A DNA stretch of 64,000 nucleotides from Taiwanofungus camphoratus (GCA_003999685.1 CP021223.1:2170001-2234000); one strand, 5' to 3'; positions 48,641-59,434 are shown, numbered from the stretch's first letter. Notes: generated by a model from the letters alone, not told the origin. Translations and numbers: made by a program.

Positions 48641-51231
48641 TGATAGGTGCCAGGCCCTTCTAGGCCCCATGGAGCGCCCTCACTCGACCCTAGGACCGTA
48701 GTCATACCTTCGACGCCACTCGACACGTCCAATACAGCCCGAAAAGCCACCGCAGGACTCTCTGATGGCTTTAAATCACGCCACCGCCACTCCGCCAGTT
48801 CCGGTCTGATGTTCCGGTGTACCGTTCCCTCTACGCACAATACGCCACATGCAGTTGCCACTCAATGTTCTCGCACGTGACTGGACGCGCCACTCCAATA
48901 TCACTCAATCTGCTATGATGTGCCACTCGATGTACTTGATAACGCTACGGCCCCAGGTCTTGTCTAAGTATATTTCATGCCACTCCGTAGTTCGTAGTAC
49001 GCAAGTAGTTAGGATGCCACTTGTACTATGCCACTCCTGATGCGCCTTACATTATAGTACAGTAGTATAAACACGATGTATGGTGTCTCAGAACAACAGA
49101 GAAGTTTTCCCCCATCCTGCAGAGCTCAAGAAGAGCACCTTCGATTCAGTCACCTACTGCGTTCTACTGTGTCCTTCCATCTTCGATTATGTTTGAAGAG
49201 TTGCGTTGATGAGTCCCGTAGCCTCCTGGCCCCCGAATCGCGATTTTAGGAGCTTTCTAATCCCCCAACCGACCACTCTAAGACTCTCCTACAGCCTACG
49301 ACAGGAGGGATAGGTTCCTATAATATTCCTAACGCCCCCTCTCCTTCCTAAACCCTCCTAACACCCTACGAAGTCTTGCGAAGTCACACGAGGTGCTACG
49401 AGATTTCGAATGCTAGACGCAAAGTCCCTAACTCCTGCTAAGTCCACTATCGGACACTGCCGGCCCTCCCATACTGTTCCATTGGATCTAGGTCCTATCT
49501 ACTACGTCACTCATCCCGGGCTTAGCTAAGAAGTCTTAGCTAAGTCTCTCCTAGCTCTTGTGATTGCAGCTACCTCCAATAGGCTCCGAAACGGTCCGAA
49601 GTTCTGGAAGTTGGACTTAGGAAGCCTTGTGCACCCCCATGGGTCTCGATCCTACGCCATAAGGTCATCCTAGGGCGTATCCATATGGCCCTCCACCCAG
49701 TTAGGACACCTCCTACCCCGATTAGGCCAAGTCCCGCTGCTAAGAACTTTGTGCGCTCTTAGCCCACTAAGATAGGTGATCACGGCACATGGCTGCTCTC
49801 GGATAGTCATCCCGCCCTCGTGAATGAAGTTGGTCACCTTTCTACCGTTCGTAGTTCCCCTGTTTCAGTTCCTAATTAGTTCCTATCCCCCTCGTGTTCA
49901 CTTCGGAGTCCATGCGTTTTAGTACACATTTCGGACTCGTAAGGATCACTTCGCGCAAGATTAGTTCACCTCACGCTCTCCTATTTAGTCAGAGGTAGTT
50001 TACTATGTACAAGAGAGACCCCTCAGTGCACGCTTCTCTCTTTGGAATACCAGTTCCCCTGTAGCTCCGATCTCAGGAAAGCGCCGCGAGTACAACCTTA
50101 GGAACGGTCCCAAGGTCCCTAAGTCTCCACCCCAGCTCCATTTCAGTACCTTTGAACTACATCTACGCTCGCGATATATCTACGAACCACGTCTACGCTT
50201 CCCGAACTACGCACTACGATCTACGAAAGTCACCGTGACTTTGCACCCTTCGGCACCTCTTATAGCACCTATCCGGTGGGTCTCCGCCTTAGTTATACCC
50301 TTAGGCTCACGTTGTGTTATCCCTACGTCCTACGAATAGCCCTACGACTCGCCCATAGCCTTAGTTACAGGCTATAGTACATCTCCCTACGCCCTCGAAC
50401 TCTCCGACCTCTCCTACAGGTCTCCTACGCTAGCCAAACCTCGCCCACTTCGCTCTAACAAACTCCAAAACCTTACGCCCTTTAGCTAACTCTAACCAGA
50501 AGGACTTCGCAGCATCTACGAAGTCAGCTCGCGTGATTTAGCTAAAACTTCGAAGGACTTCGCAAAATCTCGAAGAACTTCGCGTACTTCGGAGGGCCTC
50601 GCAAGGCCTTAGGGATAGTATAGCACTTAGGAACAAGATCCTGTTGTGCAGGACCCTTGACCCCTTACTCCCCTACTTACAAAAACAAGACATACAGGTT
50701 TCCCGGTATCATACAGGTTGTAGCTCCTACCCTCACACCCTCACAGTTATCACACTACCCCACAGCCACGTTGCGGAGCACTCCCTAGGTACCAGGGTCC
50801 CCTAGGTCGTATCAGCGTCTACTATCCGCCTTCTACAGTATCTTAAAGGGTTGCGTCTTGTTCGTCTTCGACATCCGTCGAAGAGTTGTGTTCAGTCTTA
50901 CGTCCACCTTTGAGCCACTTCGAAGGGTTGCGCTAGCATCTCTCTCTAACCCAAGTTCGCCTTCTACAGTATTTCGAAGGGCTGCGTATCAGCTAAGTTC
51001 TCACGTTTAAGCCTCTCCTTAGTATAGTACAGCATAGTAGCGCATTGAAGCTACGTCGAGCAGTCGCGACACACATAGAAGGTCGTCAAAGACCTTCGTA
51101 GATGTCTCTCGACCCATTTGAGATCAGGAACCCTTTGCTGCTGACTCTCCCCTCCACACTAACTAGTTCTATAGCCTTCCAGCTTCTCTAGGTCATACCC
51201 AGTTGGTGTTGGAGTGTTATAGTGCGCATCA
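48641..51231 (+). mobile_element. LTR-3, solo LTR-like insertion holding LTR-2
   Basis: Begins TGATAGG and ends GCGCATCA, inside LINE-B ORF2. Flanks are GTGC (48637-48640) and GCGC (51232-51235), a 4-bp duplication with one difference. Without LTR-2 and its duplicated 4 bp, the element is about 979 bp. There are no coding motifs. The sequence does not resemble LTR-1/LTR-2 beyond the TGAT...ATCA ends. It contains dispersed GCCACTC motifs in its left part (48710-49040) and repeated blocks reading CTTCTACAGTAT followed by AAGGGTTGCGT or a near form in its right part. Strand is arbitrary. Older than LTR-2, younger than LINE-B. Confidence 0.6.
49207..50814 (-). mobile_element. LTR-2, solo LTR-like insertion, inverted copy of LTR-1
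   Basis: 1608 bp with TGAT...ATCA ends and a perfect 4-bp duplication, GCGT (49203-49206 and 50815-50818). It is the reverse complement of LTR-1 over essentially its whole length and about 155 bp shorter. Inserted inside LTR-3, into one of its GTTGCGT motifs. No internal coding region remains. Confidence 0.75.
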
Positions 51232-53528
51232 GCGCATAACCATGGTAAAGTAACGTCAGCACTAACATTTGATATAAAAGGCTTCTTCAACTTCGTCAAC
51301 CACAAGAGACTTCTCACAGTCATGAGGGAGAAAGGAATACCAATTCAACTCGTTCGCTGGACAGCATCATTCTTGACAGATCGACAAGCAGCAATTTGCC
51401 TAGACGGAATATGAGGAGAGATGAAACCAGTTGAAAACGGAATACCACAAGGATCACCAATGTCTCCAATCTTATCAATCATTTATGCAGCTGAAATTCT
51501 AGAGATTTTCCAGAAGAAAGCAGAAAATGACGAACGAGCAAGGATAGCAGGCCTAAAACTAACGGATAAGCCCACTGCAACAAACTTAATCATGTTTGTG
51601 GACGACAGAAAACTGTATGTTTCATCAGAATCACTAGATACTAACGTACAGATCCTACGCAGAGCGTACAAAGTAGTTGAAGACTGGCTCGAAAGCGTAG
51701 GATTATCACCGGACCTAGTCAAACGCGAACTCATGCACTACTCAAAGAGAAGACCGAAACAGGGTGACTCCCCATCAATTTTGCTACCAGATGAAAAAGG
51801 AGGGGAAGTAGTTGTACAAGCGGAGAGAACAACCAAATGGCTAGGTGTGCACCTGGACAGAAGACTAACCTTTGACTTCCACATCAAACAGATGGCCGGA
51901 AGAGCAGAGAAAACGGTAAATGGCATGGGAATGCTAGCTAACACCGTATGAGGCCTTTCACAAACACCTCAGATCTCTATACATTGCATGTGTCAGACCC
52001 ATCATGACATATGCATGTGCAGCATGGTGGACAGGCAAACAGCTGCATGTCGACTACCTAGAACGGGTCCAAAGACGGGCACTACGCCTCATATGCGCAG
52101 CGTTTCGCACCACCCCAATCACAGCACTTGAAATCGAATCAGCAATCACCCCAATTCGACACCACCTCGAGCTAACGAGCAACAGAGCAGCCATCCGTTT
52201 CAATAAACTAACACCGTTTAGCCCTATTCTACACAGACTACCTGAAGAATGGAGAATTCTCAAGGTAAACGCACCACCACCACCACTTCCAACACACGTG
52301 AAGCCTACAGCAAGACGGAAGACACCGACAAAAACAACACGACTCTGCAAACTGGCACTACGCTCAGACCCCCAAGATGAGCGTATCCTCCCACTATGCC
52401 TACCGCCATGGAAGAAAACCATACAAGACTTCAAGGGCCGTCTTAAGGTCACACCAGCAACAAAAGGTACATTGAAAGAAGACGCAGCATACGAGCATGT
52501 CATCAAGATAGCCACATTCATCAACTCGCCACAACACCTATTGGTGTACTCAGATGGATCCATGCTGGAAAAGAGGGGAAACCGAAGGGTAGGATACGTA
52601 GCTCTGAGACGTAACGCATCAGTCTTTTCTAGGAAAATCGGACTAGGAAAAAAGGCGGAGGTATACGATGCAGAACTTGCGGGCTTGTCATGGGTGGCAA
52701 GAGACATGGAGGCATACATTCGCAACACTAACCCGGACATCCGACACTTACACTTCTACGCAGACAACACATCAGCAATCACGACGATCTTCGAACCAAA
52801 AACGGGACCAGGACAGGGACACGGAAGGATCTTCCGTGAGATCATAATCAAGTTCCTCGACGCATGCACAGAAAACACAGTCGAAATAGAATGGGCACCA
52901 GGCCACAATGGGATAAGAGGCAACAAAATGGCGGATGCCCTAGCAAAGGAAGCGACAGAACTTGACGACGGACCGATGAAAGCTACAAGAGCGCACGCGC
53001 TACGAAGGGCCAAGGAAAGGAACGAAAAAGGATGGGTCGACACATGGAAATGCACACCACCAATGGGAAGGTATGCTACTGCTAACAGACTACAACCACA
53101 GATGCACCCAAGAAAACCCTTCCTAACGCTCCCAAGGGAAGTATACGGAAGGGTAGTTCAGTGCCGCACAGGACACGGCTTCCTTGGCGAGTACTATGCA
53201 CAATTTGTACCTTCTGAAGCAGTTGACTGCCCATGCGGCTCCCAGCGTCAGACCAGAAAACATATATTACAACAGTGCCCAAGATACAAACCCTATCGAC
53301 ACATACTTCGAGAAGCGAGCAAGACAATCGAACTACCCACAATCCTGGGCACCCAAGCGGGCATCGAGGCACTGGCCAAATTCATCAAGGAAAGCGGCGC
53401 CATGTCAAAGAGCAGAGAGAGAAAACGAGAGGAGAGGCAGAGGCAGAGGCAGAGGGCAGACGAGGAGGCGCCGATCCAACAGGAAGAAGGAGAAGCAGAA
53501 CGCGAAACAGACATCGAGGAGGAGGAGG

Positions 53529-53530
<2 letters not shown>

Positions 53531-53587
<57 letters not shown>
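53531..53587 (+). repeat. (AAC)19 microsatellite coding for poly-Asn
   Basis: Nineteen uninterrupted AAC codons at the very end of LINE-B ORF2, followed by a short Lys/Asp/Glu tail and the TAG. The purity of the run points to recent slippage. Confidence 0.95.
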
Positions 53588-53589
<2 letters not shown>

Positions 53590-54113
53590 AGACGAAGACG
53601 AAGGATAGCGAGGAGAGGATACGGTGTTCGCTGCACGGCAACACACCGTCACCCACAACACAAACCACAACCAACGACACTCGCGTGCACCAAGGGAACA
53701 AAGACGGCTTGCGCCCTTGGTAGAAGACCGGCTTATTCCCCATTTTTTCTTTTTCCTTTCTCTTCTTTTCTTTTATTTCTTAAGTTTCCCTCATGCTTCC
53801 CGGTCAAGGTCTCTCCCTCTCACATATGAAGCTACGCGGAGTCGGAATATACATGGGCCAAAAAACATGGGCGACTACGCCCAATACAAGCAAACCGAGA
53901 ACAACGGAAACGAGCCTCCAGACATATATCTACTATATAATCCTACAACCGCACCCGTTTCCGCCCACTTACAATAGATTGTTCCCCAGGCATAGAATAG
54001 ATTGTAGCGCATTTTAATGCCTACTGTTTGTACTTACCGGGAAACACCGCGTCTTAGTACTAGCTTACTTGTTGCGGTATATAAATGCTGATTTCATCAT
54101 CATCATCATCACC

Positions 54114-54127
54114 ACAAAGGGCAAGAA
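54114..54127. repeat. possible diverged target duplication, LINE-B 3' side
   Basis: ACAAAGGGCAAGAA, directly after the TCA tail; partner of 42803-42816 with three transitions. Confidence 0.45.
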
Positions 54128-54537
54128 ACTCTTAGGCACTCTTATCCCAGATTGTTTGATCCTATTTTTGTGAGCTGGTTTCTCGATTCTCACTTCATTC
54201 GTCATTTCCTATGTCGCTGAGTGATAGGTCCGACATCTGCCAATCTTGAATCGTACTGTGACACATTTTTGACCTGAATTTGGCATTGTAACTGGAGAAT
54301 GGATAACTACAATGACTATAGCCGAGCACTTGATAATACCGATGATTGGATGCAACGATAGAAAGACATTGAATGAGCGACCAGTAAAATTCTGCATTCG
54401 TCGTGATTTAGTGCTACTGGTGAATCACGTTGTCGCGTTCAAACGCGTCACGTCGCGTCTGGTGCTGGAGTTCCACGTGCGTACTAGAGTCGAGAATTGA
54501 CCGTATCCTGCTTCCGTTACCCAGAATAAAAACCACA
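54128..54537. other. intergenic / upstream region
   Basis: Upstream flank of the glycosyltransferase-like gene. No gene and no clear TATA box is seen. Confidence 0.5.
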
Positions 54538-55988
54538 ATGGACAGCACATTTTCGCTTTCAAACGATAGTAAAAGTGGTAGTCAGGTGCCTGCAGCTGGT
54601 TCAGCCAGTATCCAAAGTCGTCCTTCAGCAACCAGTTCACAGCCTCGTCTGCGCACCCTTTCTCATGGTCTCGATACCTCCAAGACAAGCAAGCGCCTGC
54701 TTGCTGATGACTTCGTGTGCGACTCCTCTTGCCGGACCTCGTACCTCAGCCGACTTCTCTGCATGTGTCTGCCTGCTGAATTTCAGCCTATGCGTCAATG
54801 CTTGGCACGCAACTCACTCCTCAAGTGGTTCATTCTGTTCTACTGTATTTGCAGTTCTGCGCTCTTGTCTGTAACACTGTATGTTAAGCTCTATGGCCCA
54901 AATTTTGGCGTTTCGTTTTCGGAAAAGACGGGTACGTCAGCCTCTGTGTGAATGACGGTCTCAATCCCTTACCTCTGTAGATGGAGAGATGTCTCCTCTC
55001 GAAAGTCTTTCTATGACCCATCTTCTCTCGAAAGTGACATCGATTTATCCCCAACCGCGGGTGCTCGACGCGTACATACTGAAGGCATTTGTGGAACCGA
55101 CCGCTGTCACTGCTTGTCTATGGGCTACTGATCAAGACGTTGATTTCATATCTGTTTGGGCAGCACGATGGACAGGCCCCATTTCATTGCTCATGACAAC
55201 TGTCGCTACCCCTTCGTCTGAAGAACACGAGATGTTGCTCCGCAAGCTGTCGGCGCTTCAGGCAAGAAGTCCGCTGCTCAACTCCACCTTGTCTGTACAC
55301 CTTTTGCACCTCGCCCCGAACACACCAGACAACCCGAACGCTTTCCTCAATCTTGCGCGCCTCTTTTCTCCGACTTCGCAGGTTGTGCTCTTCCCTGGAA
55401 ATCTCTCCATGATCCCGCCAAAGGCGCTGTATCGCACTTTGCTCCCGCATTCATCGACCTCCTCCGCGGCAATAGTAGAGCCCCCTAACGCGCACACCGC
55501 CAATAGGCACAGGCCTACCATCCTGACCACCCGCGATCGGATCAGTTTCCCCTTCTCGCCGCTTGCGCCCGTCGTGCTTGGCCGCGATGATCCTCTGTGG
55601 TGCACCGAACGCTTCTTTCCCCCGTTCTCTCGCGCTGCCGATTGGGAAGAGTGCCTCTGGCAAGTCTGGCTTGAGTACTTCGGCGACGTGGAGGTGCGGC
55701 AGACGCGGGGCTGGCTGCACGACGGATTGTCGACATCCTTTCCCTCTGGACCCGATTTTGCCGTGAAGGTGAGCAGTTCAGCTCAAGCTCTGCGGTTTCA
55801 ACGGTGGATCCATGTTTTGCTTGATGTAGGCGAAGCTTCGCCGACGGTTGGTCACAAAGTACAGGAGCGAAACGTGCATTCTGGCCACCAGGCAGTTAGC
55901 AGCACTCAGAAGCATGGACAAGGCCCTTGACGCAAAGAAGGCTCGATGGCTGAAACGTGTATGCCGTGAGTGGACCAATGCAGCGTGA
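54538..55988 (+). CDS. probable GT49 (LARGE-like) glycosyltransferase, type II membrane protein
   Basis: Three exons (54538-54931, 54981-55768, 55836-55988) give 444 residues. A Ser/Thr-rich cytosolic N-terminus of about 95 residues is followed by one hydrophobic segment (LLKWFILFYCICSSALLSVT), fitting a Golgi type II anchor. The lumenal part has TACLWATDQDVDFISVWAAR, WTGPISLLMTT and SPTSQVVLFPGNLSMIPPKA, then a late segment with WEECLWQVWLEYFGDVEVRQ, LHDGLSTSFPSGPDFAVK and LATRQLAAL. This resembles the fungal family-49 glycosyltransferases related to LARGE. The expected acidic metal motif appears replaced by FPGN, so activity is uncertain. The last intron uses the acceptor GCGAAG at 55835, chosen because it yields the basic LRRRLVTKYRSE continuation; this border is the least sure. 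Confidence 0.68.
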
Positions 55989-56104
55989 TCAGGAAGCAGC
56001 GCGCAAGAGCAGGGTGTGAATGAACGCTATACGACTGTTACTGTAGATTATTGTTACATTTCCATAGATCAAATGCAGTGGCCTGATCAATACCCAATTT
56101 CAAA

Positions 56105-59100
56105 TTACTCGACGTCTGCAGGGTGCAATTTCCGTGCCTCCTGCTCCTCATCGTCCTCTGGCGACCTACCGTCGACCATGTCTTCCTCAGCTTGAAACGC
56201 TGACCAGACCATCTCGTGCTCAGGTCCATCCACAAGTAGATCCAGCAGTTCCTTCGCAATTTCTGTATATGAAGACAAGTTAGACTCTCAGGTTGCCTCG
56301 ATTACTAAAGTAGGATTCAATATGCACCAGTTGTCTGATCCAGATCCAATCGAAGGTCGGGGCTGATCCATTCCGGTGAATCTGCGTAACTCAACCTGCC
56401 CAGCGTCACAATGAACATGTGTGAGATACCGTGGTATGGGCGATGTGGCGCCAAGAGGAGCTTCTTGCGCAAGTCGAACGTCGTGTTATTGGCACCGATC
56501 ACTAGATTGTACAGGAGAAGCATTGAGCGGACTACTTTTGGAACGACGCTGTCCAGTTAGCTCGGTCAGATGTCGACAACATCCGATACGGTGAGGGTGG
56601 TGTTGTACTAACGCTTCGATCAACGCGGGCGACTCCATGAATAGTTCATCTTCTTCCCAAATGGGAGTCGTAAGGTTTGATAGGTAGACAACAATGGACG
56701 GTATGAGCGTTTGAGATTGTACCAGTATTGTCAGAGCGTCTTGGTGGGCTATAGAAAGACTTGCGACGAAGGCAAGTGTAGTCTCTCTGAGTGCATCTGC
56801 CTGTATGCATGGATTGTAAAAACAACAGTGTTGTCGAATTCCGATAACACTTACTTCCTGTCCTTCACGGGTGGTATCTATCAAATAAGCCGCGAGCTGT
56901 TCAATATGTGGAATTTTTCCGAAGTCCCTGCTTCCCGGGTCCTGCTCTGGTGTGTCTGTGTCTGGATCGGGAAATGACAACAATTCTCTATACAGGCTTC
57001 GATCTATAGATTGATGGGTTCAATCCCGCGCCATTGAAAACGGAAAGATAAGTATGACACACGCGATGCAAGAAGAGCTAGGAGGCGCGTCGAGCGATAC
57101 AGTAGCCAAGTCGGCTGCGAAGGCGCTAACAGTGTTGACAATACCCTGGGACTTCGTGGTATTCCCGATAATCTGCAGGCTGCATCAACAGAGATATTGG
57201 AGATACAGACTGACTACATACCGCGGCACAAGTTCCATTGGAATGTTCCAAGTCAGAGCCTCAAGAAGCCCTAGTGTTGCCTTTGCTAATGCCACCATCT
57301 CGTTGCTCATGACCTCGTTTGATGGTGTCAAATGATTCCGAATAATGTTGCATAAGACGGAGATGATTTGAGGTGATGGTTCAAAGAAATCGTTGTTCTG
57401 TCCGAGTGGAGAAGATAGTAACAAAGGTGGAAACGGCGGAATCAACAACGTTAAAACTCGCAGCAAGTCGAGAAGCGCTGTCAGACCCTCCAGTTCCCGG
57501 ATATCGTTCAATATCTGAGCCATTCCTATAAGAGAGTCAACAATAGCCCCGATGAGATTATCCAGGTCGTCCGACATGCATAATGAGGCGCCTAGATTCT
57601 GGAGGATTTTATCGTTATACTGGGCGTACTTCTGCGATTGCTCTGCAGAGGCTGATGATCGCAACGGTGCATTGATCAGTAAGTGGATAGTCAGCGATTT
57701 GAATGATGGAAACTTGTGGGTGAACATCAGTCGCGAAAGCTAGCAACCAATACCTCAGCACTTGATATATTCGTTCTATTGAAATTGACCCACCTCGGCT
57801 CTCCAGCCTGGAGGGTCGATTATATCAAGATCTTCGGACGGTTCCTCCTTGCCTTCTTCGGCCATATCTGCATCCTCCTGCACGCCATGGACATTTGTCT
57901 CATTCGGGCTGGTAAAGAAGACAGCCGCATCGTCGGAACCTATGTCTCGCTGTGATTCGACATGTCTGTCCATTCGAATAGGACTACTAGGAGGAGATGA
58001 CGGCTGTTGAAGGTGGTGTCCTGTAAAAGAGGTGGTCTGGAATTGTCCTCTACCAAGTCTACCATTGTCTCGTTCTTTGCCTTTCCCTTTGACAACTTGC
58101 GAAGAGCTCCGTGGCGGAGAAGAACTGAACGAATTGTAAAACCCGGGGAGAACCGCAGTATTTTTGGCATTCTCTACGACTGAATGGTCTCTTCTTCGCG
58201 TCATGTCAAGGCTGTCCCATCCGGTACTCATCAATCGGGGTTGAGACGGTGTTTCAGCTAAAGCAAAGCTAGGTCCAGCATTGTCATTTCCGAGACTCCA
58301 CTGTCGAATCTGAGATGGTAACTTCACGGGAGTCGATGGAACCTGCCTGTTGATCTTTTTTGACCGGGCTGACCATGGGGATCTGTGAGTGACAGTCTCC
58401 ATCTCGTGTTGCTGCACTATAAGAGTAAGCTTTGAGAAATAGCAGATTGTCATACCGAATGCACTGACCCTAAAGGTAAGCTGGGTTTTCAAGCGATCCA
58501 TTTCTTCCTTCATATTCTTTTGAAGCTGCACTTGCATTGCTTCTGCCGCTTCCTTGGCAGCCTTGATCTTTGCAACTTCTGCAGCATGCTCACGTGCGGT
58601 CTGAAGTACCCAAATATTACTGAACGACATATAATCTTGTTCGAAATGAGACGTACTCTTTCAATCCCTTTCCTGAGAATGCTAACTTCACCCTCCTTGG
58701 CTAACCGCGCCTCTTCGGCCTCCTGGAAGGACTTCTGCACTTCATGCTGTGCGTTTGAGAGCTAAAAAACATTGAATTTGGATATCTTCGAAGCGTGTAT
58801 GGTAACATACCTGGTGTATTTGCACGCGAAGATCATCCAGCTGTCTGCGAAGAGCATCTTCCGTCGAGTCTACATGTCTGCGACGGACAGCTGACACCTG
58901 AGGGATTTCGACTTCGCGACTGTGGAATGGAGGTAATTGACGTGATAGTTGAACTTGCACTGGCCTTGGTAAAACCGGGCCCTGGTTCACCACGGGCTGC
59001 TCAAAGCTTTCAACAAGCGGCTGCTGCTGAGGACTGTTAACAAGCGCTATAGTAAAAATTTACTGATGTTAAAGAAGAGATACAGACTTTGCTGAATCCT

Positions 59101-59434
59101 TTTGAGGCTCCTTGACAACGCTACCATCCCCTTTGTCCGAATGGCTTCCAGCAGCAAGCCCAAAGACCGAAAGGTCGTAAAGACCGTCGCCTTGCACAGA
59201 TACTTCAGGCAAGTCTTCAAGGTCAAAAGTCGCAGTACGCAGAAGACCTATATTTGGTTCATGGAAGACCTTCTGACGCTTCGCAGGAGGAGGTAGAGAG
59301 TTATCTAGACGACTAGCACGTTGAACAAGACGTTGGGTTTCGTTGAACTTCCTTTCCTCCTCATCGAGAACAGCAAGAACATTTTCGTCTAAGACGATAC
59401 CGTCATCACCGAAATAATCATCCGGGTCCTGCAT
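56105..59434 (-). CDS. ATRIP / Rad26 / UvsD-like checkpoint protein
   Basis: The start MQDPDDYFGDDGIVLDENVL, with the acidic stretch VLAVLDEEERKF, resembles the N-terminus of fungal Rad26/UvsD, the partner that brings the ATR kinase to RPA-coated single-stranded DNA. A proline-rich linker and a coiled coil follow (RRQLDDLRVQIHQ, EAEEARLAKEGEVSILRKGI, KAAKEAAEAMQVQLQKNMKE). Then comes a Ser-rich disordered part with basic patches (about 57960-58400), and a long helical-repeat region (FTHKFPSFKSLTIHLLINAP, LNDIRELEGLTALLDLLRVL, VMSNEMVALAKATLGLLEAL, TTLAFVASLSIAHQDALTIL). It ends with EIAKELLDLLVDGPEHEMVW and an acidic tail at the TAA at 56105-56107. About ten exons are implied and only the first and last borders are well set. 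It ends tail-to-tail 116 bp from the glycosyltransferase gene. Confidence 0.75.

Larger units (their letters stand above)
46813..53608 (+). pseudogene. LINE-B ORF2: endonuclease, reverse transcriptase, RNase H, interrupted
   Basis: Open from 46813, overlapping the end of ORF1. Endonuclease marks: LILITEPWW, VILSGDWNLHHPMW, SSWSTIDLTFLNP and SNHFVLRWDLD. RT part before the insertion: VVALPKPRKPDYTNSQAYRL, LLECLGKVLEQIVATRL, QFGGRPSSSTDDAI. After the LTR-type block at 48641-51231: LTFDIKGFFNFVNHKRL (motif A), GIPQGSPMSPILSIIYAAEI (motif B), LIMFVDDRKLYVSS (motif C, FVDD) and TKWLGVHLDRRLTFDFHI. RNase H: LLVYSDGSML, VYDAELAGLSWVA, LHFYADNTSAI and IEWAPGHNGIRGNKMADALA. The Cys-His motif is CPCGSQRQTRKHILQQC. 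In-frame TGA codons lie at 51412-51414 and 51949-51951, with a frameshift just after. The end is a Glu-rich stretch and 19 Asn codons. Confidence 0.85.
42817..54113 (+). mobile_element. LINE-B, near-full-length non-LTR retrotransposon with nested insertions
   Basis: About 11.3 kb as it stands, roughly 6.9 kb without the inserted LTR-type sequences. Order on the plus strand: 5' UTR, ORF1 with zinc knuckles, ORF2 with AP-type endonuclease, RT, RNase H and a C-terminal Cys-His motif, a 3' UTR of about 500 bp, and a tail of TCA repeats (54094-54110). RNase H downstream of RT and the overall layout fit Tad-like fungal LINEs. Two separate insertions split it, at 44715-46477 and 48641-51231. Both ORFs carry a few TGA stops and at least one frameshift (near 51955), so the copy is inactive. 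The 5' end is set only by the weak duplication at 42803-42816. A 270-bp relative lies at 26494-26763. Confidence 0.88.

Noticed and set aside
44715-50814. Reading the two long inverted arms as terminal inverted repeats of one large DNA transposon
   Set aside because: Each arm has its own, different 4-bp duplication, and the sequence between the arms is LINE-B and LTR-3, so they are two independent insertions.
53385-53743. Poly-Cys, poly-Val and poly-Leu frames opposite the AAC repeat
   Set aside because: Pure artefacts of the trinucleotide repeat read in other frames.
57005-57040. GGTTCAATCCC, which resembles a tRNA B box
   Set aside because: No matching A box, acceptor stem or anticodon arm upstream; it lies inside the ATRIP-like gene.
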